Shown here: piece by piece, positions 9,774 through 17,782 of the stretch
Layout of the letters: the number at the start of each line of letters is the position of its first letter
How positions within the stretch are numbered: the first letter of the stretch is position 1
Origin: Treponema sp.
GTDB taxonomy: Bacteria; Spirochaetota; Spirochaetia; Treponematales; Treponemataceae
NCBI GenBank assembly: GCA_017534445.1
Contig: JAFXWC010000071.1
Location: forward strand, 1 to 64,000
Direction: 5' to 3'
DNA length: 64,000 bases
The notes under the pieces: model-generated
Told to the model about the DNA's origin: nothing
Databases searched by the model: none
Seen by the model: only the letters and a program-made list of their open reading frames with translations
Position numbers and translations under genes: made by a program

Positions 9774-9878
9774 AAAAAAGCTCCTTAAAAAAGATATAAA
9801 AACATTTTACATTTATATAGAAACATTTTATAAAAAATTCAACTTTTATTCAATTATTCAAAATATAAAGTTCACAAG

Positions 9879-10001
9879 GGGGAAGGTCTTCCCCTCGCTC
9901 CAGCCACGAGTCGCTTGCGCTTTGTCGTGTCTTCCGCTACCCCTTCTCCTAAGGGGTGGCAAGCCCCCCTTAAAATCCCCCCATCCAATCAGGGCTAGGC
10001 T
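9879..10001 (+). repeat. Dispersed repeat family B, copy B1, with a family A-like 3' end
   Basis: Begins GGGGGAAGGTCTTCCCCTCGCT, written here in parts: GGGGGAAGG, then CTTCCCC. It continues with CGCTACCCC, as in the other B copies, but ends with CCAATCAGGGCTAGG, which matches the end of family A (CCAATCCCGGCTAGG). It lies between the protease and hydrolase promoters. Confidence 0.6.
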
Positions 10002-10041
10002 TTGGTTTGCAAAAGGACGCTTTTTTTACTATATTATACTC

Positions 10042-11196
10042 ATGAGCAAGTTCCTTCATATTTTGGCACACATCGGCATAGGCATTGCGCTACTCCTTGT
10101 GGCGGTAACGCTTTTTGCATTCATCTTTCTAAGGGCATGGAAGCCTTTTGGTGGCAGGGCAAGCGAGGAAGACCGAAAGGACTATTCCCGCAGGGCATTA
10201 AACTTTGACGGTAAAAAATTCCACAACGAAGAAGATTTTTCAGTCCTTTCCATGCAGAAGAATCCTGCCCCCGACCCAATGAAAATTTCAGGCCGAGCAA
10301 CCCGCCCAAACTTTGACTTTCCCACAAAAAAGCCGGATTTTTCCCCTGTCAGCAAAGAGGAAGTCCGCGTAACATGGTTCGGACACTCTTCACTGCTCAT
10401 ACAGATGCACGGCATGAAGATTCTTGTTGACCCGGTCTTTTCCGAGATGATTTCACCTGTCTCCTTTGTAGGAAGCCGCCGCTATTCGCACCCGGGACTT
10501 AACGCGGAGGACTTGCCGGAAACAGACATCATGCTTCTTTCCCACGACCACTACGACCACCTAGACTATGACCTTATCCGCAAAATAGACAAAAAGGTAA
10601 GGCGCTACATTGTTCCCCTTGGAGTAGAAAAGCACCTTGAGCGCTGGGGCGTGCAAAAGCAAAAAATCACAAACATGGCATGGTGGGAAGAGACGGAAGA
10701 AAATGGCCTTTCCATTACATGCACTCCGGCCAAACATTTTTCGGGCAGGGGTCTTACAGACAGGATGAAAACCCTCTGGTGCAGCTGGGTACTAAAGGAT
10801 GAATACCACAAGGTCTTTGAAAGCGGAGATTCAGGCTTTGGCGGTCACTGGGAAAAAATCCACGAAAAGTTCGGAGACTTTGACCTTGCCATTATGGAAT
10901 GCGGCCAGTACGACATGCAGTGGCCAAAAGTGCACATGTTCCCCGAGCAGTCTGTGGAAGCCGCAAAAATACTGGGAGCAAAAGTTGCCATGCCAATCCA
11001 CTGGGGAGCAATCGTGCTTTCCCGCCACGGCTGGGACGACCCGGTGGAGCGCTTCCTAAGGGCCGCCGAAAAAGAAGGCCTCAGGGTGATTACGCCATTC
11101 ATCAGCCAAAGGGCAAACCCCGAAGAGCCGGAACTTTACGAAGACCGCTGGTGGCGACAGGCTGGAACATCCGTCAGCAAAAAAGATTCCCAGTGA
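10042..11196 (+). CDS. MBL-fold metal-dependent hydrolase (UlaG / NAPE-PLD-like), membrane anchored
   Basis: 384 aa. I chose the ATG at 10042 because it starts a good N-terminal hydrophobic anchor (MSKFLHILAHIGIGIALLLV); the longer open frame reads through a repeat. The metallo-beta-lactamase signature is LLSHDHYDHLD (HxHxDH), with further metal ligands expected in SGDSGFGGH and in MPIHWG near the C-terminus. The arrangement WFGHSSLLIQ...ILVDPVFS is typical of NAPE-PLD-like or UlaG-like hydrolases. Substrate unknown. A TATTAT -10 at 10032-10037 ends 4 nt before the ATG, so the mRNA may be leaderless. Confidence 0.82.
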   Translation: MSKFLHILAHIGIGIALLLVAVTLFAFIFLRAWKPFGGRASEEDRKDYSRRALNFDGKKFHNEEDFSVLSMQKNPAPDPMKISGRATRPNFDFPTKKPDFSPVSKEEVRVTWFGHSSLLIQMHGMKILVDPVFSEMISPVSFVGSRRYSHPGLNAEDLPETDIMLLSHDHYDHLDYDLIRKIDKKVRRYIVPLGVEKHLERWGVQKQKITNMAWWEETEENGLSITCTPAKHFSGRGLTDRMKTLWCSWVLKDEYHKVFESGDSGFGGHWEKIHEKFGDFDLAIMECGQYDMQWPKVHMFPEQSVEAAKILGAKVAMPIHWGAIVLSRHGWDDPVERFLRAAEKEGLRVITPFISQRANPEEPELYEDRWWRQAGTSVSKKDSQ

Positions 11197-11222
11197 GTGC
11201 AGCTAATTACCACGCGAGCTAT

Positions 11223-11250
11223 TGAAACTTTTCTACGATTTGTATATAAT
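11223..11250 (+). promoter_or_regulatory. Sigma-70-type promoter for efp
   Basis: TTGAAA at 11223-11228 and TATAAT at 11245-11250 are separated by 16 bp, with efp starting 41 nt downstream behind GAAGGAAG. This is among the most consensus-like promoters in the window. Confidence 0.7.
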
Positions 11251-11290
11251 TGTAGGAAATCTAGATTCTTTTATTGAAGGAAGATAAATC

Positions 11291-11872
11291 ATGATATCAA
11301 CAAATGAAATCAAAGTAGGTTCTGCCTTTGTTTTTGAAGGTTCTCCTTTTATTGTTCAGAAAAAGCTCGGTCAGAAGGGTGGCCGCCAGGGAATCACAGT
11401 TAATCTTCGCGTAAAGAACATCGTTACCGGTAGCACACAGGATTTGGGAATCGATGCTGGCGAAAAATTTCAGGAAGTAGACCTTGAAGAAAAAGCCGTA
11501 AAGCTTTCTTACATTGACGGTGAAGACTATCACTTCATGGATGCAGAGTACAACGACGTAATCCTTACAAAAGAAGACCTCGGAGACAAGGCTGGCTACC
11601 TTAAGCCATCTGAATCTGAAGGTGACGATGACGACTTTGAGCTCAAGGTAACATACTACGAAGGAAAGCCAGTTGGTGTTGACCTTCCTATAAAGGTTAC
11701 ACGCGTAATCAAATACTGCGAGCCTGGAATTAAGGGCGACACTTCCGGCAAGTCCCTCAAGCCTGCAACTTTGGACACAGACATTGAAGTCCGCGTTCCT
11801 CTCTTCTGCAACACAGAAGACCGCATCGTAATTGACACACGCGACGGTTCATTCGTTGAACGCGCAAAATAA
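11291..11872 (+). CDS. efp: Elongation factor P, Arg32 type
   Basis: 193 aa, the normal length. EF-P binds between the ribosomal P and E sites and relieves stalling at polyproline. Three domains are evident: an N-terminal KOW-like domain, a middle OB domain and the C-terminal OB domain with EPGIKGDTSGKSLKPATL and a final VDTR-like IDTRDGSFVERAK. The tip loop reads QKGGRQG, placing Arg at residue 32 with no PGK motif. Aligned without gaps it matches Pseudomonas EF-P (KSGRN), which is rhamnosylated by EarP, rather than the lysine type modified by EpmA/EpmB. The modifying gene is not in this window. ATG start with GAAGGAAG. Confidence 0.95.
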   Translation: MISTNEIKVGSAFVFEGSPFIVQKKLGQKGGRQGITVNLRVKNIVTGSTQDLGIDAGEKFQEVDLEEKAVKLSYIDGEDYHFMDAEYNDVILTKEDLGDKAGYLKPSESEGDDDDFELKVTYYEGKPVGVDLPIKVTRVIKYCEPGIKGDTSGKSLKPATLDTDIEVRVPLFCNTEDRIVIDTRDGSFVERAK

Positions 11873-11932
11873 TTAAAGCAAAAACAACAGTGGCATCCCG
11901 GCGCCTTAGCGTGAAGGGTTGCCCTGACATCT

Positions 11933-12006
11933 GATCCTGTAGCTCAATTGGATAGAGCGTTAGCCTCCTAAGCTGAAGGTTGCGAGTTCGATTCCCGCCA
12001 GGGTCA
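11933..12006 (+). tRNA. tRNA-Arg, anticodon CCU
   Basis: A full cloverleaf can be drawn. The acceptor arm is GATCCTG with CAGGGTC (one T-G pair), the D arm GCTC/GAGC, and the anticodon stem TTAGC/GCTGA closing a 7-nt loop CTCCTAA whose centre is CCT. The T loop is TTCGATT. The T stem (GCGAG/CCCGC) has one A-C mismatch. CCA is not encoded. It reads AGG codons. Confidence 0.93.
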
Positions 12007-12010
12007 TTCA

Positions 12011-12045
12011 AGGTCTAAGAGGATGTTCCTTTTAGGCCTTTTTTG
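12011..12045 (+). terminator. Rho-independent terminator after tRNA-Arg
   Basis: AGGTCTAAGA (12011-12020) pairs with TTTTAGGCCT (12030-12039), including wobble pairs, around a 9-nt loop and is followed by a T run. It lies directly behind the tRNA. Confidence 0.8.
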
Positions 12046-12090
12046 TTAATTGTTTTTACGTCATTGGGCAACAGGGGGTTGGACTACAAA

Positions 12091-13188
12091 ATGAAGAAAA
12101 TACTGCTTGCATGCATAATTGCGCTTTTTAAAATCAGTTTTGTGACAGCAGATAGTTTTACAGATTTGTTGCAAGAGCTAGCCGTTCAGACTGCGTGCCT
12201 TGGTAAATACTCTTCTGCAGAAGCCGGATTGGACAAAAGAGATCCTAGAGACTATTATACACCATCCCTCATAGCAGAACGTCTTGCAGAAATGTCCGGC
12301 GAAAGAACAAGGACTCTAACATTCTATGGAATCTGCTTTGACTATGCTAACTGGGCATACAGAACCATTGAAAAATCTCTGATTCTATATAACGGAGAAG
12401 GGATGCTTGGAAATCAATTCTGGTTGGCAGTTTGCTCCTCCGACCCCGGGCTTATTGAGTTGTCGAATCCTGTTTCAGCCGAAGAAGGAATACGTATTTG
12501 GAACGGAGTAAATGTAAAGACATACGGTTCCAACAGTTATATAAATATACAAACACACGGAAATGCTACCCGACATGCATGGCTGTGGGTTCAAAGGTAT
12601 GACGGTGTATGGTTTTGGATAGATCCTACATGGACTGATAATTATGGTTATGTTGTTTACGGATATATCGGAAATGGAAAAGAAATTCAGTGTCGCCCAA
12701 ACAAAGACCTTTGTTTAGAGTATCCCTATGAATTATATTCTCTTCCAGAACCGCCAAAAGCAGGTCAACCAGTGAATATTAGGAACAGGAACAGTAAAAC
12801 TCCAAATACAAACAATTACCGGGATCCGGTTTTGCTTGATGAAAAATGTTCTATAAAAGATAACCAGTGTCTCTATTGGAAATTCACAGTCCCAAAAGAT
12901 TGTAATTCTATTGAAATAGATAGTTCTTCCGATGCAATTCTCCATAGTGTTATGACGTATGTTGTTGTTCAGTCAGAGGCAGATGTAAGAAAGTTTGAGA
13001 AATTTTGTAATGGTAAAGAAGAAAAAATATACTTTATAAAAGATTCCTTTGAGCGCAATGCGAAATCCTACCATGTAACACTTACAGGTTTGATTCCTGG
13101 ACAAACATACTATTTTTGCGCTTTTAAGGAATTTGCCCTTCTTTCTCGTGTCCAATATGAAATAAAAACAACTATCCGAACATGGTAA
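12091..13188 (+). CDS. Secreted transglutaminase-like (papain-fold) protein
   Basis: 365 aa from the ATG at 12091, chosen because it begins a signal peptide (MKKILLACIIALFKISFVTA, cleavage likely near 20). The transglutaminase-like core is visible: Cys82 in YGICFDYANWAY, His162 in ATRHAWLWVQ and Asp178 in FWIDPTWTDN, in the order and spacing expected for a Cys-His-Asp triad. The C-terminal ~140 residues look like a separate beta domain. The enzyme would act in the periplasm or outside the cell, as a peptidase or cross-linker; the substrate is unknown. Its base composition is somewhat more AT-rich than the flanking genes. Confidence 0.72.
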   Translation: MKKILLACIIALFKISFVTADSFTDLLQELAVQTACLGKYSSAEAGLDKRDPRDYYTPSLIAERLAEMSGERTRTLTFYGICFDYANWAYRTIEKSLILYNGEGMLGNQFWLAVCSSDPGLIELSNPVSAEEGIRIWNGVNVKTYGSNSYINIQTHGNATRHAWLWVQRYDGVWFWIDPTWTDNYGYVVYGYIGNGKEIQCRPNKDLCLEYPYELYSLPEPPKAGQPVNIRNRNSKTPNTNNYRDPVLLDEKCSIKDNQCLYWKFTVPKDCNSIEIDSSSDAILHSVMTYVVVQSEADVRKFEKFCNGKEEKIYFIKDSFERNAKSYHVTLTGLIPGQTYYFCAFKEFALLSRVQYEIKTTIRTW

Positions 13189-13205
13189 AGTGACAAATCG
13201 TCTTC

Positions 13206-13499
13206 TTAGCTTGCAAATTTATTTGCTAACACCAATTCCCCCCTGGGGCGTTGGTCGCAAGCTACGCTTGCTCTCCGAGTTTTCTATCGAAAACTCGCGT
13301 TTTATTTGCTAACACCAATCCATTTTAGCAGGTGTTGTCCGCACGCTTCGCGTGCTACCGAGTTACTTCTTAACTCGCAAATTTATTTGTTAACACCAAT
13401 CCATTTTAGCGGGCGTTGCGGGCGGCGTTTGAGCCCGCAGAGGGGGTAGCACGCAACGAAGTGCGGGCGCAGGGGGAGACTTACCCCTCCTAGCGTGCA
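13206..13499 (-). repeat. Dispersed repeat family B, copy B2, with an upstream tandem lead-in
   Basis: The core (13408-13449 on the minus strand) is identical over 42 nt to the copy inside hsdS at 18513-18554 and ends in a GGGGGAGA...CCCCTCC-type block. Next to it are three related lead-in blocks built on TTTATTTGCTAACACCAAT (13215 on, about 13300 on and about 13380 on), each followed by a short hairpin of the type ACTCGC...GCGAGT. The same lead-in precedes copy B6 at 32.1 kb. It fills the whole gap between two convergent genes; no coding sequence is seen. Confidence 0.8.
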
Positions 13500-13503
13500 A
13501 GAA

Positions 13504-15072
13504 TTATTTCTTAACCTTGGCCTTTTTTGAGTTGGTTTTTCTGTACCTGTCCAGCTGGAACTGCAGGCTTGCGATTACCTTTTCTATGCCCACGGCCTTA
13601 AGCTCCGCGCGGAAGTCGTTAACAAAGGCTTCTTCGTCCTGAACGTTTCCAAAGCAGAGCTGAATCATGTATTTGTCCCAAACCTCGCCAACCAACTGCA
13701 ACTCGGCAGAAACGTCGGAAAAGTCCCAGATGATTGCAGGATAGGGATAGTCAATTGCCACCTTGTCGTATTCGGCAACAAGCTCTTCGTATTTGTCCCA
13801 GCAGTTTTCGGATGTGCGGACTTCCAGCTGGTCGTTGCGGCCCCACCAGAAATTCGTAGCAAAACTGTCGCGGTCAGGATTGTAGCCTTCGGGATAGCCC
13901 CTGAACCCGTCGTTCTTGATGATGTACTGCTTGCCGCGTATTCCGTAGTTCATCAGGTAGTAGCATTCGGGGTCATTCCTAAGAAGGTCATAAACCTTAA
14001 GCGCCCGCTCCGGGTACTTGCTGTTTGCATGAATGGCCATTGCACCGTGGGTAATAGATGTGCGGACAAGATTTCCGCTTTCCTTTCCATACCAGAAAAA
14101 GCCGCAGTCCGAATCAGGAAATTTTGCCTTTAGCTTTGGCCCCACTATTGCATAGAAAGTGTCCGTGTGGTGGAATTCAAGAGCAGTCCTTCCGTTAATG
14201 AATTCATCGCGGCTGTCCAAATCGCCAGCAGAAAGCATGTCTGCAGGCCACACCTTTGCCCTGCTCCACTCCTTCATAAGCTTTGCAAAGGCAAGAAGTT
14301 CATCACCCTCGTAATAGGGGGAATATATTTTTTCCATGTTGTCGCCGCTGACACCAAACATCTGGCTGGAAAGAATTCCGTCCAGCGGTATAAAGCGGCT
14401 CTTTGAAAAGATGTATCCGTTTGAAAGGCCAATCGAAAGGCTCTTTGTAGCAGGTCCCTTGTAAGGATATTCAATGCCCTCGTTCTCGCGCACATATTTG
14501 CAATAGGGAAGCACGTCTTCCCAGCACTGTATTCCTTTTTCCAAACCCGCTTTCTGCGCCCAGTCTTTGCGGTACATAAGGCCGTGGTTTATCCACTGGA
14601 CGTAGTTGTCTTCCGGTATAAGATAGATTCTTCCGTTGTAGCTGCATGCATCCCAGTGCTCGGAGGGAACCTTGGCAAAGGTATAAGAACAATTTTTTCT
14701 GAGCATGGGAATGGAAAGAGGCATAAAGACTCCGCGCTGCACGTTGGGCCAAGCTTCCAGCCAGTCGGAGGCGGTTCCAACAAGATCCAGATTACTGCCC
14801 TTGTTGGAAAGCAGGCGGTTGTAGTTGAGCATATAGTCGGTCCAGGGAACATAAATAAGCTCTATCTCCGCATTCACCTTTTCGGTAAGGACCTTGTTCA
14901 GCTCGTCAAGAACTTCCCTTGTCGCATTGTTGGACGGAGGGTTTCCAAGTGTAAGGTATGTTATTTTCACGTGGCGGGACAAATCATCCTGAGGCGCATG
15001 GAAAATAAAAGTAAGCGCAACCAGACAAAACAAAACCGGCAATGCCAAAAGTAAATATGTAAAACGCTTCAT
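13504..15072 (-). CDS. Extracellular solute-binding protein (ABC sugar-type, family 1-like)
   Basis: 522 aa. The N-terminus MKRFTYLLLALPVLFCLVAL is a membrane or signal segment with no clear lipobox, so it may be membrane-anchored. The mature part has the fold pattern of large oligosaccharide-binding proteins: KITYLTLGNPPSN, a V-D-E-L-N-K-V-L type helix, and many Trp/Tyr residues (WTDYMLNYNRLL, WEDVLPYCKYV) that would stack on sugar. No permease or ATPase gene is adjacent, so its transporter must be elsewhere or it serves as a sensor component. A minus-strand TATTAT at 15086-15081 lies 8 nt from the ATG, giving little or no leader. Confidence 0.75.
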   Translation of the reverse strand: MKRFTYLLLALPVLFCLVALTFIFHAPQDDLSRHVKITYLTLGNPPSNNATREVLDELNKVLTEKVNAEIELIYVPWTDYMLNYNRLLSNKGSNLDLVGTASDWLEAWPNVQRGVFMPLSIPMLRKNCSYTFAKVPSEHWDACSYNGRIYLIPEDNYVQWINHGLMYRKDWAQKAGLEKGIQCWEDVLPYCKYVRENEGIEYPYKGPATKSLSIGLSNGYIFSKSRFIPLDGILSSQMFGVSGDNMEKIYSPYYEGDELLAFAKLMKEWSRAKVWPADMLSAGDLDSRDEFINGRTALEFHHTDTFYAIVGPKLKAKFPDSDCGFFWYGKESGNLVRTSITHGAMAIHANSKYPERALKVYDLLRNDPECYYLMNYGIRGKQYIIKNDGFRGYPEGYNPDRDSFATNFWWGRNDQLEVRTSENCWDKYEELVAEYDKVAIDYPYPAIIWDFSDVSAELQLVGEVWDKYMIQLCFGNVQDEEAFVNDFRAELKAVGIEKVIASLQFQLDRYRKTNSKKAKVKK

Positions 15073-15198
15073 TATAAAGAATAATACCTTTTACAAAGCC
15101 TTTTGTAAAGAGAATTTGGAGTTTTTAGAGGAAGATTCTGTTCTGCTCTTTTGCCCTACTCCTTTATCGCGGGTGGGCAATCCATAAACTTTGTGGTA

Positions 15199-15216
15199 TG
15201 ATATAATAATATGATG
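15199..15216 (+). promoter_or_regulatory. Extended -10 promoter of hsdR, predicted leaderless
   Basis: TGATATAAT (15199-15207) is a perfect extended -10 (TGnTATAAT). The predicted transcription start, about 7 nt downstream, coincides with the tandem ATG-ATG at 15211-15216. No Shine-Dalgarno is possible unless transcription starts further upstream. Confidence 0.6.
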
Positions 15217-17643
15217 GACGCAAAAAAGTCTATGTCGGAACGCGACACAATCACAAAATACATTCTCCCTGCAATAGAAGCTTCCGGCTGGGACATGCAG
15301 AGCCAGATACGCGAAGAAGTAACTTTTACCGCCGGCCGTATTTTTGTAAAAGGCAGACAGACAAAACGAGGCGAAAAAAAGCGGGCAGACATCATCCTGT
15401 ATTACAAGCCGAACATACCGGTGGCAGTAATAGAAGCAAAAGACAACAACCATTCAGTCGGAGCAGGATTACAACAGGCATTGGGCTATGCAGAAACTCT
15501 TGACATTCCTGTAGCAATCAGCTCAAACGGAAACGGCTTCGTAATTCAATACCGGAAAAACTGCGGCACAACAGGTGCAGACAAAAAGCCTGTAATAACG
15601 CAGGAATTAGGCTTAAATGATTTTCCGACAAAGGAAGACTTATGGGCTTGCTACAAACGCTACAACGGACTTAATGACACGGAAAGCGAAAACACGGCAC
15701 TTTCCCAATATTTCTTTGGCACAGATTGCCACACGCCACGCTACTATCAACGTATCGCAATCAACCGCACGGTAGAAGCAATTGCCCGCGGACAAAAGCG
15801 GCTCCTTCTAGTTATGGCTACAGGAACTGGCAAAACCTTCACGGCCTTTCAAATCATCTACCGGCTCTGGAAATCCGGCACAAAAAAACGAATTTTATAC
15901 CTTGCAGACCGCAACAATCTGATTATTCAGACTAAAAAGGGCGACTTTAAACACTTCAAAGACAAGCTCACCATCATAAAAAACAAAAAAATCGACAAGT
16001 CCTATGAAATTTATCTTGCATTATACCAAGGGCTTACGAATTATGACGAAGAAACAGACGCGTTCAGAAAATTCAGCCCAGACTTTTTTGATTTGATTAT
16101 CGTTGATGAGTGCCACCGGGGTTCTGTTGATGAAGACAAGGCCTGGCATAAAATCCTCACGTATTTTTCAAGCGCAACTCAAATCGGTATGACTGCCACT
16201 CCAAAAGAAACAAAGGCACTTTCAAACATCGAATATTTTGGAGAGCCAATTTATACATATTCCCTCAAACAAGGAATTGACGACGGATTCCTAGCTCCTT
16301 ACAAAGTTCTTCGCGTTGGAATGAATGTAGATTTGGAAGGCTACAGACCAGAACGCAACAAAACCGACATTGACGGAGAATTAATAGAAGACCGTCTTTA
16401 CAACACCAAAGATTACGACCGAAACATAATCATAGATGAACGAACAGATTTGGTAGCGAAAAAGATAATGGAATATCTTAAAAATTCCAATCCCTACGAC
16501 AAAACAATCGTGTTCTGCATCGACATAGAACATGCCGACAGAATGAAAAATGCCCTGCTCAATTATGCGCCGCGCGAAATAACTGCAAAGACAGACAAAT
16601 ACATAGTAAGAATCACAGGCGATGACAAGGATGCAAAAAACAATCTGGAAGATTTTATCAATCCCGAAAAGCCATTCCCAGTAATTGCCACAACCTCAAA
16701 ACTGATGACGACAGGCACAGACGCAAAGACTTGCAAGCTGATTGTGCTCGATTCAATTATAAACAGCCCGATTGAATTCAAGCAGATAATCGGCCGGGGA
16801 ACAAGAGTTGAAGAAGATTTTGGAAAGTTATACTTCACAATCATAGATTTCCGTAATGCAACAGACCGATTCGCGGACAAGGATTTTGACGGCACTCCAG
16901 TCCGCATAAAAGAAGCATCACAAGACGAAGAACTTTCTGAACAAACAATAGATGAAGGTGATGAAGAAAGTCCGATTGACCCGGTAACAGGCAAAGAGAT
17001 TGCATTCCCAGAATACCGCATCGGCGAAGAATTCGAAAGCCCTGCTGTAGCAGCACAAGCCCCTCAGGAATATAAAAAACACAAGAAAGTCCGCATTGCC
17101 GGTGTTGATGTTCACATCCTTAGCGAACGCAAAGAGTTTTTGGACGCAAGCGGAAAACTGATAACCACAAGCCTCAAAGAATACTGCAAAACCGGAATAC
17201 TCACTTCATACCGCTCACTCGACAATTTTTTGCAGACCTGGAACGATGCAGAAAAGAAGCGCGCCATTATAGAAGAGTTAGAAAACCAAGGAATCATCTT
17301 TGAAGAGCTGAAAGACGAAATAAAAAATGACCTGGATATTTTTGACCTCATCTGCCACATTGCCTGGGATGCCCCGGCCCTTACAAGAAAAGAACGCGCC
17401 GAAAATGTCCGCAAACGAAACTACTGGACTAAATATGGCGAAAAAGCACGAAATGTCTTAAATGCAATTCTTGATAAATATGCCGAAACAGGAATCGAAG
17501 CCATTGAAGACATGAAAGTTCTGACAGTTCCACCAATTACAGATATTGGTACGCCTAAGGAAATCATTGATTCCTTCGGCGGCAAAGCGCAGTACCTTCA
17601 GGCAATCCGCGAACTCGAAGCAGAAATTTATAAGGTGGCGTAA
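15211..17643 (+). CDS. hsdR: Type I restriction enzyme R subunit (EcoEI-like)
   Basis: 810 aa. HsdR supplies DNA translocation and cleavage to the HsdR2M2S complex. The N-terminal PD-(D/E)xK nuclease shows Asp60 in KRADIILYY and Glu75-x-Lys77 in AVIEAKDN. The helicase motor follows with Walker A MATGTGKT (Lys208), DECH at 299-302 (IIVDECHRGS), motif III GMTATP and motif VI QIIGRGTR. The C-terminal ~200 residues fit the EcoEI-type R C-terminal domain, rich in helices that dock on HsdM. The length is normal. Two tandem ATGs (15211, 15214) could both serve. It appears intact. Confidence 0.95.
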   Translation: MMDAKKSMSERDTITKYILPAIEASGWDMQSQIREEVTFTAGRIFVKGRQTKRGEKKRADIILYYKPNIPVAVIEAKDNNHSVGAGLQQALGYAETLDIPVAISSNGNGFVIQYRKNCGTTGADKKPVITQELGLNDFPTKEDLWACYKRYNGLNDTESENTALSQYFFGTDCHTPRYYQRIAINRTVEAIARGQKRLLLVMATGTGKTFTAFQIIYRLWKSGTKKRILYLADRNNLIIQTKKGDFKHFKDKLTIIKNKKIDKSYEIYLALYQGLTNYDEETDAFRKFSPDFFDLIIVDECHRGSVDEDKAWHKILTYFSSATQIGMTATPKETKALSNIEYFGEPIYTYSLKQGIDDGFLAPYKVLRVGMNVDLEGYRPERNKTDIDGELIEDRLYNTKDYDRNIIIDERTDLVAKKIMEYLKNSNPYDKTIVFCIDIEHADRMKNALLNYAPREITAKTDKYIVRITGDDKDAKNNLEDFINPEKPFPVIATTSKLMTTGTDAKTCKLIVLDSIINSPIEFKQIIGRGTRVEEDFGKLYFTIIDFRNATDRFADKDFDGTPVRIKEASQDEELSEQTIDEGDEESPIDPVTGKEIAFPEYRIGEEFESPAVAAQAPQEYKKHKKVRIAGVDVHILSERKEFLDASGKLITTSLKEYCKTGILTSYRSLDNFLQTWNDAEKKRAIIEELENQGIIFEELKDEIKNDLDIFDLICHIAWDAPALTRKERAENVRKRNYWTKYGEKARNVLNAILDKYAETGIEAIEDMKVLTVPPITDIGTPKEIIDSFGGKAQYLQAIRELEAEIYKVA

Positions 17644-17649
17644 ATATTC

Positions 17650-17765
17650 TGTCATTCCGAACTTGTTTCGAAATCTCATGTACCAAATATCTGGTTTTTG
17701 GTACACAAAAAATAAACATGTACCAAATTCATATTAAAGTGGTCGAATTCGACCACTTTAATATG
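17650..17765. promoter_or_regulatory. hsdS control region: inverted repeats and a perfect 36-bp palindrome
   Basis: GTCATTCCGAACTTGTTTCG (17651 on) is a palindromic intergenic repeat of a type common in bacterial genomes. GTACCAAA (17680-17687) pairs with TTTGGTAC (17697-17704), and CATGTACCAAAT occurs twice (17678 and 17716 on). A perfect, loop-less 36-bp palindrome spans 17730-17765: its left half is CATATTAAAGTGGTCGAA and the right half is the exact reverse complement. Its last bases overlap the extended -10 TGATATAAT (17764-17772), so a protein bound there would cover the -35 to -10 region of the hsdS promoter. Confidence 0.7.
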
Positions 17766-17772
17766 ATATAAT
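17764..17772 (+). promoter_or_regulatory. Extended -10 promoter of hsdS
   Basis: TGATATAAT lies 10 nt before the ATG at 17783, predicting a 5' leader of about 3-4 nt at most. The TG overlaps the end of the 36-bp palindrome, so an internal hsdS promoter separate from hsdR is likely and probably controlled. Confidence 0.6.
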
Positions 17773-17782
17773 AGGTTTTATA

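Noticed and set aside
9709..10041. N-terminal extension of the MBL hydrolase
   Set aside because: The extension reads through family B copy B1 and lacks a start signal, whereas the ATG at 10042 begins a good membrane anchor just after a -10 box.
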